Positions 51,872 to 62,380 of a stretch of 64,000 bases of DNA are shown one piece after another; position 1 is the first letter of the stretch, and the number at the start of each line of letters is the position of its first letter. The position numbers and the translations under genes were made by a program. The notes beneath the pieces are model-generated. The model was not told the DNA's origin, searched no databases, and saw only the letters and a list, made by a program, of their open reading frames with translations. The stretch lies in the NCBI RefSeq assembly GCF_000143415.4, contig NW_003314261.1:3588880-3652879 (forward strand). The letters run 5' to 3'. The stretch is from Selaginella moellendorffii (lineage: Eukaryota > Streptophyta > Lycopodiopsida > Selaginellales > Selaginellaceae).

Positions 51872-52202
51872 CGCCAAATCCCCTAAACCCTATTCCCACC
51901 GGCGGGACGCCATTTGGGCGGGAATCGAACCAAGAACTTTCCACCTGCTTAACACTGGAATCGATCCCGGGACGCGTTTAATGGAGAAGAGAGAGAAAGC
52001 GATCTATACAAAGAATCCAAATTAGAAGTACAATACTACGGCAAACAGTGCTACTAGGATCTAACAACTAAACAAATGTTAGAAGGACGAGCAAATCAGT
52101 GTAAGGTGTGTGTAAAACTAAGAGACTTTTTTATCTTACCATGTGTCTTGCCTTGCGAAGAGAGAGAGAGAGAACTGGATGATCTTCTCCTCTATCTCTC
52201 CC
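51872..52202. other. Intergenic between RecQ start and MBD 3' end, with a short upstream ORF
   Basis: The minus strand holds the RecQ 5' leader. An upstream ATG at 51,913 opens a seven-codon frame ending in TAG at 51,890, 18 bases before the RecQ ATG. The rest is the MBD 3' flank, with a GAGAGA run at about 52,160-52,174. Confidence 0.5.
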
Positions 52203-53186
52203 TCAGCTGCTCACACCTATTTGCGCTGGCTGTGCTTCTTGCGACTTTGCCATTGTCTCGGTCTTCGCACAGCTTATCACCGGGGCAGTGGAAGAAGCTT
52301 TCCCCGCTCCCTTCTTTGCTTGGTCGCCACTTTGATCTTCTTTTGCCGGATCTTCCGCCGCTGCTGGAGTTTCTTCCCCTGCTGCTTCGTCTTGAGTTGT
52401 TTTGGCCTCGGCTTTAGCTCCACCGTCTTGCTCTTCTTTGCCGTTCTCGTCCGCCTTGTCCGAGTCCTTGACGCCGCCTTCTTCGTCGTCTGGAGACTTT
52501 ATCGCTGCCACGGCCTTCTTCTTCCTCCCGCGCCGTGGAGTGGTCGGCTCCGCCTCGGCCCAGCTGTCCGAGGGCCGCTTCCTCGAGCTCAGCCTCTCGG
52601 ATCTCCTCGGGGTCTCGCCTAAAAAGAAAATTTTCACAACATTTAGTAACTTCCAGCTCTGGAGGTAACTCACGCGGAACGGAAAAACGAGTTTTTTCTT
52701 CGCTTGACTGACCTGTACCCCAGTCAAAATCCGCTACGGGTGGCCCTCCCGAGTTAGCTTTGAGATAACGCTCCAGCTGCCGTTTGCTCTTAATCTCCTC
52801 TCCATCCGGAGCAACGAACGTGATGTCTCCTCGGCGAGGAGTGCCTCCTCGGCGCTGAGCCACCTGAAATTCCAAAAATCAGCCACTAGAACCAGCAACA
52901 CATCACACAAACTTTTAGTCTCAAGAAACCCCAAGAAACGCAGCAAAACGAGAAAAACTTGAAAGTCCTAGCACATAATTCTCAGAAATCTGCAAACAGG
53001 CACAAGAAAACCACAGGCAAGAAGTCCAATTGCTCGCAAACGCGAAGACAAGAAAACTAGCAAAGAGCTACAAACCTTTTTCTTCCACCCCGGAGGTGCC
53101 GGGAGCTCCTCCCACACGATTCCGTCCCCGGCAAGCTCATCACCTTCCACCATGGCCGCCATAGCCTCCTCCTCCGAAGCAGCCAT
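52203..53186 (-). CDS. Methyl-CpG-binding-domain protein, MBD10/11 type
   Basis: Three exons (53,076-53,186; 52,713-52,863; 52,203-52,618) give 678 bases, 225 residues. The MBD spans about residues 25-85: ELPAPPGWKKK, then RRGGTPRRGDITFVAPDGEEI, then LERYLKANSGGPPVADFDWGTG, followed by ETPRRSERL. This matches Arabidopsis MBD10/MBD11 from memory. The C-terminal 120 residues are acidic, Ala/Glu/Lys-rich and disordered, with an RRGRKKK nuclear-localisation-like patch. An in-frame ATG upstream (53,222) would add 12 residues; I prefer 53,186 because MAASEEEAM resembles family N-termini. Members of this subgroup may not strictly need CpG methylation, so its DNA preference is uncertain. Confidence 0.88.
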
Positions 53187-53473
53187 TATGTTCTTCTTCG
53201 CCAAAGTTTCTTTTCTTTCCATACGTACTTGCAACCCGTCACTGACGCGCTCCCTGACGGGTTGGGCCCCCGTCATTTGGGAAATATTCCCCAAATTTCA
53301 AACATATCCAGATCATTGGATGCGTTGCGCATGCCACTTGGCATGCCACGTGTACGGCGCTTGTCACTTCGGACAATTCAAACGTGAAATCCACTGAAAA
53401 AACACCAGAGCGAGTCACAGTCAGTTTATCTAGAAGAAGAAGAATTTAGTTCTCAAAATAATGCTTACTCTCT
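53187..53473. other. Intergenic between MBD start and WASH 3' end
   Basis: About 290 bp hold the MBD promoter and leader and the WASH 3' end. A C/T- and G-rich stretch and the palindromic-looking GCCACTTGGCATGCCACG (about 53,333-53,350) are seen; no assigned element. Confidence 0.4.
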
Positions 53474-55639
53474 TTAATCTTCCCAATCATCTTCATCTCC
53501 ATCACTGCCAGAAGTTTGTGGGAGGAACGCTTTCAAGTTTGCAATCTGCAAAAAAGGAGAAAAAATCATCCAAGCTTTGGCCAAAGACGAGACGATTAAA
53601 ACTTGCCGGCAACGGAGACCTGCAACCACCAACACTCGTGAGATGGTTTTTGGTTTGTAGCTAAAGCGCGATAACTTTGATTACCTCGCGGACGAGCTTG
53701 CTCCAGTGTCGGAACCTTTAGACATCTGGAAAGAGCCAGTTACGCAACGGACGAAAAGCCTCACGATTATAACTAGAACTTACGCCGTGAGTGGCGCCTT
53801 TCATTGAAAGCCTTCGCATTTTTAGCGTCGACGCCATCTCAGCAAGCAGGTCCGCCTGCGCAATAGAAGAAATGGTGAGGAGGCAACACGCTCGACTTTT
53901 ACCACCTGTTTAGAATGCGGAGGCTCGGCTTCTTGAGTTGGTTCTGATGTCTTCTCGGACACGTCGGTCTGTAAGAAACGAGCAAGCTAAAGGAAATAGA
54001 GATGATAAAATGGATAATGGCCTACCTTTCTTAGTTTGATGTTTGGACTTCGAATGGACGCAAGGAGTGCTGCTCTATTCGGTTCTGTAAAAGGATTCAG
54101 CAACATGAAAAGCAGCAGACAAAGGAGATTACCAATTGGAGGAATAGCTTGTGGAGGAGTTGACGAGGATGCAGACGCCTTGTCCTTGCTTGCTGCCCCA
54201 GGGTTCATGGTGCTGCTTATCATAGGTGGAGAAGGCAATGGTGGTGGTGGCGGAGGGATTATGCTTTTTCCTTGAACCAAAACAACAATCAGCAATGTCT
54301 ATTACACGCAAAAAAGAACGTCCGCACCTCTATCGTCCTTCGTGTTCTGAGAAATTAGTCGAGGGGGCGGCTGGGGTGGACGTAGTTGCGGCATGGGAGC
54401 CTCCTCCATTTTCGGTGCAGGAGGAACGGTAATTTGAGAAGGATCTAAGAAACAAACTGGTACTGGTTATGTAACGTTGAGCATTCAATCCTTACTTCTC
54501 GATTCTTCAGCTTTGGGAGCATCTAGCTTTTGAGAGCTTTTATTGCTTGCCGAAGGCACGATTGATGTTAACTCCTGAACGTCAGTCCTCGAGCCTGATA
54601 TATTTTTGGTATTTTTATTCTCCCTACATAGAAATATGAAGCATACCTGTCCAGCTAATATCCGCCACCATAGGCAAGTCCGGAATTTTGGAGGGCAAAG
54701 TGAACAGAGGAACTTGACGCAATGTCGGCTTGAATCCATACTCTTCTAGACCTGGAGCAGCCTAGTCACCAAAATAAATTCAGTGACTATAGTGCGTGCC
54801 TGTGCACATAGCTTACTGGATTGTTTCTTTGAGTGAGACTCTGAGGTGGCGGATAAAGCGCGGTAGATTTTCCAGAAGCCTCGGATGTAGCTTGTTCTGG
54901 TAGTTTAGTATGCCTGTTCATAGAGAATAAAAAACAGGATTAGAGTAAACATACGAAAATATAGTACTCAGGAAGAACGTCTGCTATGGATCTATCATTA
55001 AAATCAGCATCATCCTGTCCACAAGAACCAAACTACCGCCAATCACCACGACAAGAGACTAGAAAAAAAAGAAAAATAATACCTTGTGCATTGGTGTAAC
55101 ATTTAATCGTTCATGGCTAGTTTCCATGAAAAAACGAAAGAGCTCCAGCGTTCCTTCGTTTTCATCCTCCTGGCAATGCAAAAACAAGAAACTTTTCAGG
55201 CTGGCATGGCCTCCTCGCAAATCAATCACCTGAAAATTCCCCATATTGAGCTCTACTTTGAAGACTGGCAGAGGCTCGTCGTGTCCTCCAAACAGCGGCT
55301 TGAAATCCACAGCATCGGAAGAAACCTGCGGATATTTCGCGCTCGATAGCACCGTTATCGCTTGCCTCGACCCGGAGATAGAATCCACATTCGCCTGAAG
55401 AACTCCTCCAATCCAAAAAAACTCCAATGCAAATGCGATTGATACCTTCACCGTCTGGATCCTCCTCGACAGATCTTGCAATCGCTCGCGCTCCATCCCG
55501 ACCTGCGCAAATAAACGACGATCACACCAAAACAAGGCCGGCGCTGGCATACGCGGCTCGTGATCCTCCCAAACACCGCATCGGCGGCGTCCTGGAGCTG
55601 CTCCAGCGCGCGCAGCAGATCCGAGTCCACTGGCGCCAT
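53474..55639 (-). CDS. WASHC1: WASH1-like Arp2/3 activator (WASH complex subunit 1)
   Basis: Sixteen exons (55,553-55,639; 55,446-55,502; 55,230-55,394; 55,083-55,169; 54,968-55,032; 54,817-54,913; 54,647-54,761; 54,496-54,594; 54,328-54,444; 54,133-54,270; 54,026-54,084; 53,906-53,968; 53,784-53,855; 53,685-53,725; 53,607-53,619; 53,474-53,545) give 1,347 bases, 448 residues; animal WASH1 is about 465. The N-terminus has the WASH homology pattern ALEQLQDAADAVFGRI, then ITVLSSAKYP. The middle has YGFKPTLRQVPLFTLP and IPDLP. A proline-rich stretch (IIPPPPPPLPSPP, about 244-256) precedes a WH2 motif (NRAALLASIRSPNIKLRK) and the acidic end GDEDDWED, whose Trp binds Arp2/3. It should nucleate branched actin on endosomes with partner subunits not in this window. 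Divergent from GH3. Confidence 0.85.
53607..53619 (-). other. 13-base microexon of the WASH1-like gene, with GC-AG intron downstream
   Basis: The exon is preceded by GTTGCAG and followed by GCAAGT, a classical GC donor; the next intron ends TTTTTGCAG. Joining exon 14 directly to exon 16 shifts the frame into a stop, while the 13 bases restore phase and reach the DDWED end. The inference rests on phase only. Confidence 0.6.
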
Positions 55640-56348
55640 GAGAGGGAAGACGCCAAGAACCCTAAAACCCCGGGAATCTTACTTAAAAACTAGAAGAGCC
55701 TGGCTTTGACAATGGAAGAATCCAGGCTTCTTCGCGCGCCAAATGGTGCGGAGAACGAGACCGAGAACACTTTGGAGTGAAACAAACCAGCGCCAGCGGC
55801 CAAGTCTTCGTCCATTTTCTTCCTTCTTTCCGGAACGAACAAGGCTCGCCTTTGCTCCATCAAGGAGAGCAGTACTACTACGAAATGGATTCTCTTCCTC
55901 AGATGGCTTTGACGAGTCTTAAACGTTGACAATCTTAAATCCCTCTCTCGCTCTCTCTCTTCTCTCTCACTCTCTCACTCTCGGTCTCCCTCCTCTCGTT
56001 TCTTCGGTCCTCGTTCTTCTGGTTCTTCTGTTCTTGCCAGTGATCTTTCTCGGGTGTTTCACAAAGCCAAACTCAAACCAGCAGGCTTTCTTCCTTGATA
56101 TATAGCCCCTGTCGATCCAGCACTTGCTTCCAAACAGAGCTGCGTTCTCGGTCGTTTTAGAACCACCTTCGCTTCTTCTTCGCTGTAGCAAGCTCGTTCT
56201 TGGAGGAGTTCTCGACGTCTTCCTTTCTCGGCTTCCTCGCCGTGCTTGGGCGATCTTTCTAGGCGATCGGAGTCTAGTTCCAGTTCCTCGACGTAAACCA
56301 GCATTGTCTCTCAAGCACTTCCCATTGTCGCGGTCGGAGGACGTAACG
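55640..56348. promoter_or_regulatory. Divergent promoter and leader of WASH1-like and GH3 genes
   Basis: The region is 709 bp, with a CT microsatellite at about 55,943-55,983 on the GH3 side and C/T-rich sequence to the GH3 start, typical of a plant leader. TGTCTC at 56,305-56,310 matches the auxin response core, but it lies 39 bases before the GH3 ATG, in the probable leader, so its role is doubtful. Confidence 0.4.
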
Positions 56349-58251
56349 ATGGACGCGACTGCAATCCTGAGTGCCATTGCCTGCGACGAGCAAGCACTCG
56401 GATTCATGGAGCACGTAACAAGACACGTCTCCAGCGTCCAGGACTACGTCCTGCAGCTCTTGCTCGAGGCCAATGCTGGCACGGACTACTTCCAAAGGCA
56501 TGGCCTCCACGGCATTCCAACCAAGGAGGAGTTTCGGAGGCTCCTCCCGATCACCACCTACAGCGACATGGAAGCGGACTTCCAGAGATTAGCAGACGGG
56601 GACGAGTCGAAAACCATTTGCGCTGCTCGAGTGCTAGAAATGCTTACCAGGTAAAAAACGAAACAGAGAACGCATTTTTTTTTCTCTTCTTTCGTCTCGT
56701 TGACTGACGAAAAAAATAAACACAGCTCTGGAACTTCTGGTGGGAAGCAAAAGCTCTTTCCAAAGTCGCCCAGCTACGATCAGGAGTTCGTGGCGCTCAA
56801 CCGGGTGGCCCGAGCTGCACTAAACAAGTAAGTTTCCAAAAAAAAAAACCATTTTTGCGAGAGAATGAACAGAAAATCTTACCTTTTCGATTCTCCGTCG
56901 CAGGAAAGCACCGTACGCGAGCCGGGGAAAATCCTTGCAGTTCTTCTACGTGAGAAAGCCCGGGATCACATCCGGCGGCGTCACCACCACCTCGGGCCTC
57001 AGTGGCTACTTCACAAGTCCAGCGTTTCGCCAACGCAAGCTCGACCCGGAGTCGGGCTACACGAGCCCGGACCAAGTGATCCTCTGCGTCGACTATCAGC
57101 AAGCGAGCTACTGCCACCTCCTCTGCGGCCTCACGCAATCCCAGGAAGTCGTTTCCATCGGCGCGGCCTTCGCCTCCACTCTTGTCCGAAGCCTCAAGGC
57201 TCTCAAGGATCTCTGGCAAGAACTCTGCGTAGACATCGAGACCGGCCGTGTGAATGACAACATCGTCTCGGACTTATCCGTCAAACACGCCGTGAACGCT
57301 TTACTTAAGCCGGATCCAAAGCTGGCGGCGCTCGTCCGGCGAGAGTGTAGCAAGAGCAACTGGCGCGGGATTGTCCGCCGCCTCTGGCCGAGAGCACGGA
57401 TCATCCAGGCCATCGTCACGGGCTCCATGCAGCAGTACGTGCCAGCGATCGACTTCTTCAGCGATGGCCTCCCGATCGCCTCGTCCATCTACGCCTCGTC
57501 CGAGTGTAGCACACTGGGAGTGAACTTAAGTCCAGTCTGCTCACCATACGACGTCCGCTACTCTCCATTCCCGTGCTTCGTCTACTACGAGTTCCTCCCC
57601 GTGAGCTCCAGTTCGAGCTCTTCGCCAAGCCGGGACGATCTCGTGCAGCTCGCAGAGGTAGAGCTCGGGCGAGAGTACGAGCTTGTCATCACCACCCGGG
57701 CCGGACTATACCGCTACCGCGTCGGGGACGTGCTCAAGGTGGTGGGCTTCAAAAACTCGATGCCGCAGTTCTCCTTCGTCGGCCGGGCGGGAGTTCTCTT
57801 GAGCGTCGACACGGACAAGACCGACGAGGTGGAGCTCCACACCGCCGTCACCACCGCCGCCGCGGTGATGGCCAAGAGGAACCGCGGCGACGTCCGGCTC
57901 CTCGACTACACTAGTAGAGTCAACTTGTCGTCCCAGCCGGGCCACTACGTTGTCTATTGGGAGCTCTCGTTGGATGCCGCTATGGAGTCCATGGAGGCGG
58001 AGCTCCGCAAGTGCTGCTCGGTGATGGAGGAATCGCTGTCCGTGGTGTATCGGCGGAACCGGCGAGAGGGCAGCGTTGGAGCGCTGGAGATCAAGGTGGT
58101 CGAGCCGGGAACTTTCGACCGGATAGTGGATCATGTTGTGTTTGTCGGTCAAGGGAGCATCGGGCAGTACAAGACGCCGAGGTGTGCCAGAGATCCGGCA
58201 GTACTTCGCATTCTAGAGTCGAGCGTCGTGGAAAGTTCCCGGGCGAGATAG
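56349..58251 (+). CDS. GH3 family acyl-acid amido synthetase
   Basis: Three exons (56,349-56,650; 56,726-56,827; 56,904-58,251) give 1,752 bases, 583 residues, within the usual GH3 range. The adenylate-forming motif SSGTSGGKQKLFP lies at about residues 101-113 across the first intron. Further family marks are GLSGYFTSP, YASSECSTLGVNL, a YYEFLP segment and YRYRVGDVLKVVGF, where ATP and the acyl-adenylate bind. GH3 enzymes conjugate amino acids to indole-3-acetate, jasmonate or related acids, in the cytosol. The residues that decide acyl substrate cannot be called confidently here; the gene could be IAA- or JA-type or a lycophyte-specific branch. Confidence 0.93.
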
Positions 58252-58508
58252 AGAGAAGCCGGGAACTTTTCCTCCTTGGGCTAACTTGGTCTGACATAGC
58301 CAAAATAGAAAAACCCGTTTGAGAACTTCGTCGCTGTTGCCTGATGCTTACCAGTTGGAAGATTCAAAGGCAAAGATTTGTGGCTTTTCGTCAAAGAGAT
58401 ACGCACAATTTCTGGAAGATCATGTGTGAGGCAATTGGATAAAGAAGAATAGGAACGAGGAAAAACCCACCTGTGTGCCGGAAATCTCGTGGAAAATCAA
58501 GTTGGTTG

Positions 58509-59442
58509 TCATCCCATCCCTTGTTTCCATTGCCGAGAAGCGAAAGCTGATGTGAAGAAACACCTCCTGTGCCTGGTAGAGATCCTCCTAGCCCGAGGAA
58601 ACCATATCATACTCTGACTTCGATAGTCAGTGAGCTCCTTGTCCCCGGCCCAAAGAAAAGTCTTCCACATGTCGTAGTCCGGCTTGGAAGGCATGGACTT
58701 TAGTAGCTCATCTCTGGGCTTGAGAAGCTTCATCACACGCAGGTAATCTTCCAGGACCGGATACACCTCAAAGTCTGCGACTTGCAGCTTCGTTAGTCCG
58801 GCAGAGACTTGCAAGTGGAGACCATGCTCGTAAAGATGGCGATTGTCTGGCATCACACGCCTCAGCCGCTGCGTACTTCCCTTTTGTGGCCAATCCAGAG
58901 ACCATCAAACTCCACGACTCCAAATTCTCCTCCTCGATCGAATGGAAAACCGAGGGTTGCCTCCAAGGGCCTGCAAGAAGCCACACTCGGGTTTTTCATC
59001 CTCTGCACCATTGCCTTGGCCGTCTCAAGATCCCTGCTCTCGGTAAATGCTGCGATCATGGCCTACCACAGTTTCTCGTGCCCAGGCGACGCTCGGAAGA
59101 TTGTATGTGTCATCGCGGCTCGCGCATACCCTCGATCATTGTCACCCAGGGATGTACAGCCGGATCCTTCGCCATCTTGAACAGCTCCTTGGCCTCGTCC
59201 ATAAGCCCTCTGGTATACGCCAAGAGCATGATGTTCCAAGTCTTCACGTCCCGCTTCCCGGCGCCATCGAAGAACGCCCTGCCCTCCTTGATCTTCCCAT
59301 TGACAATGTATGCTTCCAGCATGTTCATGCTGTTGCTCGTCGGTAGAGTATCATCCGGTTTTCGTGCTCGGCGTTCCTGATGGCCAGTTTGCTCGGCGAC
59401 CCTGATGGCCAGTTTTCTAGGCGTGAAAGCTGTAACAGCCAT
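58509..59442 (-). pseudogene. Decayed PPR protein gene
   Basis: The minus strand shows pentatricopeptide pieces in three frames: TWNIMLLAYTRGLMDEAKEL at about 59,110-59,442, a piece around 58,862-59,059 containing DLETAKAMVQRM, then ESWSLMVSGLATKGKYAAAE in another frame, and a final MPSKPDYDMWKTFLWAG stretch at 58,509-58,856 that resembles an E-domain region. At least two frame shifts and a stop near 59,110 break the gene. It would have been an organelle RNA-binding protein. Confidence 0.75.
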
Positions 59443-60273
59443 GTTTGCTGGGCCGTTTGCTTCTTACTTGCAAAGGAATGCTCCTCGACAAGACTTTGAT
59501 TCCACAACTGAGCACTTGAAGAGCACGAGTATAATCGGCGCCTACCACTCCAGTGTGATTCCCATGGCCAGTGGTGAATTTGTTCTGGTTTGGGGATGAA
59601 GAGCTCATCGGCAAGGTGGCTGGATTTTAACTTGGAAGCTATTAAGTTCTTCTCCGATCCGACCATTGTTGCGGTGGCTTTTGGATTCTATGGAGGGGAG
59701 AGGAGGAAATCGAATCCTTCCAAGAGGGCGAAGGCGCGCTGCAGGAGGAGCAAGCAAGTGCTGGAAAAATATCCAGGTGGAGGAATTCAAGCACAAGGAC
59801 TTGGGACTTGAACAAGTTGGCTCCGTATGTTCACAATCCTGATAGAGAGTCAAGGACTGGAATCACCTACCAAATTAGAGGCACCGATTGCGAGCTCGAT
59901 GGAACAATCCAATTCATAAATTCTGCTCGTCCAGAATTCGATGATCAATGCGTTCGTTTGGCAAGATTGGCAGCCTCGAGACTGGGAGGGAGAGATTACC
60001 AAGATAAGATTTTAGAGGAAGCTGACTGCACTGCCTTCGATCAAGTACCTCAATTGGTGGAAGCAGTTTGAACCGGCTTCGTTTCTTGGCAATCTCAATA
60101 TTCGAGAAGATCCTCTTTTGCCGGAAGCTAGGAGGTTGAAACACGTCACGTTCATCGCACCCACTCCAGCATCGGATCCTTCGCCACCTCAGCACAATTA
60201 TGTGTAGGAAGAATAAAAGTCAATTTTGCTCCTCCTATAAAAGCAGCCCATGCTTCAAACCAAACCCTAAAGG
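59443..60273. other. Unassigned region with weak coding signal
   Basis: Plus-strand open frames at 59,590-59,811 and 59,808-60,071 have plausible composition but no recognised domain and no splice model joining them. It may be a decayed gene upstream of the 301-residue frame. Confidence 0.4.
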
Positions 60274-61179
60274 ATGATGGCCAAGGAAGCTCTCGAGGCG
60301 CTGAAAAGGAACAAGGGGGATCCCATCCAAATCCAGCAGTCGCTGGATGTCCTGGCATATGGCTCTTGGGAGGGGATATCCAAGCACGAGATTAGAAAGG
60401 TGGTAGGGCAACGATTGCAAAAGGGAAGTGTGCTGGAGAGGCGGCTGAACAGGCAAGATCTGGAGGTGAAGCCTCTCCCAGAGCTACAACCTCCCAAGCC
60501 TTTCTTCCCCCAAGCTGCGATGCTAGAGTTTAGGACAGCGTTGGAGGCATGGCAATGCACACCCGAGTGCAAGAAGAAGCTGAGCTATCTCTACACCAAC
60601 ATTTCAAATTGCAACCACTTGCAAGCCACAATGCAAGCCGAGGTGAGGATGCGCCAGCATTGGAAAAGTTTGGTATCCGAGAGCAAGTGGAGATCGGTTT
60701 TAGAGTTTGGCACCTGGTTTATGGCCGTCTCGCTGCAGGGCTTCAGGAACATTGCCTTTGAACTGGCTAGTGATGCTGATAGAAGATTCAAGGAGCTGCA
60801 CGATGCGTGTGCAGGGGGCCAGGTACCGGTAGACTGCCTTATCTGCTTCTTGGAGCCGTTTCTCAGGCTTATGGTCAGGGGAAGCTTGGTGCAAGAATGT
60901 GGTGCACGGATCAAGTTCATTGGGGCTTGTGCCTTGCTGCTTCAAGGGGTCGAGCTCAGGAATGTCGACACCTGCTGGAAGCTGTTGATCGAGAGCACCA
61001 CAACACTTCCAAGTGAAGATGAAGATAAGCTTTTGGAGTTCTTGTCATCGGAGTGCAACCTGTCCAATCCCTTGCTCCAATCCATGCGGACTGCAAGGAA
61101 GAACAAGAATGCAGATGCTGCCAACTCCCTACTAGCTATGCGCGTTGCAAGGAAGAATAGCGATGCAGATGAGCATTAA
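60274..61179 (+). CDS. Unrecognised 301-residue protein, single exon
   Basis: The frame has no introns. The first two codons are both Met (ATGATG); either could start, in the context CCTAAAGGATG. The sequence is helix-rich and mixed-charge, with no signal peptide or membrane segment. Features are a Pro-rich link (KPLPELQPPKPFFP, about residues 67-80), a CTPECKKKLSYLY stretch, a Cys-containing centre (VDCLICFLEPFLRLM) and a short C-terminal duplication (ARKNKNADA and ARKNSDADE). I know no family that matches. It lies between the PPR relic and an F-box gene and may be lineage-specific. Confidence 0.6.
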   Translation: MMAKEALEALKRNKGDPIQIQQSLDVLAYGSWEGISKHEIRKVVGQRLQKGSVLERRLNRQDLEVKPLPELQPPKPFFPQAAMLEFRTALEAWQCTPECKKKLSYLYTNISNCNHLQATMQAEVRMRQHWKSLVSESKWRSVLEFGTWFMAVSLQGFRNIAFELASDADRRFKELHDACAGGQVPVDCLICFLEPFLRLMVRGSLVQECGARIKFIGACALLLQGVELRNVDTCWKLLIESTTTLPSEDEDKLLEFLSSECNLSNPLLQSMRTARKNKNADAANSLLAMRVARKNSDADEH

Positions 61180-61285
61180 CAAGGGCTTCAGAACGCTGTA
61201 CTACTGCAATGTCATTGTCTTTTTTCTTTAGCCGAAAAGCAAAGTCCTCGTCAAAAACAAAACAAAGAAGCAAAAAGCTTATATC

Positions 61286-62380
61286 TCAGATAGCGAGCTC
61301 CATGGAGAAGAACTCGGAGCGTCTTCCAAAGCTCGGCACGGGCGCAGGATCATCCACCCAGCTCCAACTCTCGTCCCAAGAATCAAACACGATGATCCCA
61401 GAGCAGTGGTGTGGCGCCACAAAGTTGATCCGTCCCCCTTGATCACCCGAAAACTGCCATAGCTCATGCTTCGGCAGCAGCTTCACGCCCTTCTGCTCGC
61501 TCATGACCCGCTTCACCATCTCACTCGGCAAGCTCGGCCGCCGCCGCCACTCCCGGCCCACCGGATCGAAGACGAATGCGTCGATCCCTCTCACCACCTT
61601 GGAGCTATCACGCAAGAGCCCGACTTCGCCACCTTTGTAGATCAAGAGCTGGTGATAGAGCGGATACTTGAAACGATCCTCGCTCCAGCTTCCCAAGACC
61701 TCAACGTTGGATGGATCATTCATGCTGCCGCTCACAAGCTTCACGACGCCATTGTCCTCCGAGCACAAGTAGTAGAACGTCGCGATGCCATCGCAGAAGA
61801 GGCTGCCGTAGCTCGAGTTCCCGGGGAAATCCACCGTCTTCCATCTCCTAGTTCTCGAGTTGTAGAAGCAGTCGCCGATGATGATCCGGAAATCTAGAGC
61901 CGTTCTTCCACCGCTAGCCGGCGATCGCTTTGGCACCAGCAAGCTCCACGGGCTCGTCTCCCAGGACGAGTTTGGAGCCGGATCGAAGAACACCCACTGG
62001 CCGGTGATGGGATTGCCCACCGCGATCTTGGACTTCAGCCGAGCGGCGACGAGGCCGCCGCTGGCGCCCTTGAGATGGAATCCACCCTCGGGGAGGAAGC
62101 AAGCGTTGGGGAGATTGCACCATTTCTTCAGCGACGCGCTGTAGCACCTGGTAATCTTGCGAGCCGAGTACCTGGGCCGGATGAGGAAGGGAGCAGCCTC
62201 GCGCGATCGATTGGCCTCCCTCCACTGCTCTTGGAACGCTGGGCAGGTGGTGATGTGCCTCAGCTCGCGGCACACTAGGCGGACACTGAGGATGAATTCC
62301 ACAGGAAGCATGGCGAGGATGCGCTGGAGCAGCGCCATCGGCAGCCTCTCCCATACCTTCGTCTTGAGCTTCTTTCCCAT
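61286..62380 (-). CDS. F-box protein of the F-box/kelch type
   Basis: A single exon of 1,095 bases encodes 364 residues. The F-box is at about residues 10-50 (VWERLPMALLQRILAMLPVE, then VRLVCRELRHI), followed by the usual C-terminal beta-propeller-like domain with GGLVAARL, NPITGQW, WSLLV, a YNSRTRRWKTV repeat, an AFVFDPVGREWRRRPSLP repeat and a late GIIVFDSWDESWSWVDD blade. The F-box should bind a SKP1 homologue in an SCF E3 ligase. The substrate is unknown. The start ATG at 62,380 is followed by a basic MGKKLKTK stretch. Intronless F-box genes are common in plants. Confidence 0.88.
   Translation of the reverse strand: MGKKLKTKVWERLPMALLQRILAMLPVEFILSVRLVCRELRHITTCPAFQEQWREANRSREAAPFLIRPRYSARKITRCYSASLKKWCNLPNACFLPEGGFHLKGASGGLVAARLKSKIAVGNPITGQWVFFDPAPNSSWETSPWSLLVPKRSPASGGRTALDFRIIIGDCFYNSRTRRWKTVDFPGNSSYGSLFCDGIATFYYLCSEDNGVVKLVSGSMNDPSNVEVLGSWSEDRFKYPLYHQLLIYKGGEVGLLRDSSKVVRGIDAFVFDPVGREWRRRPSLPSEMVKRVMSEQKGVKLLPKHELWQFSGDQGGRINFVAPHHCSGIIVFDSWDESWSWVDDPAPVPSFGRRSEFFSMELAI

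Noticed and set aside
57706-58152. 148-codon minus-strand frame
   Set aside because: It is antisense to the last exon of the GH3 gene, which has full family motifs.
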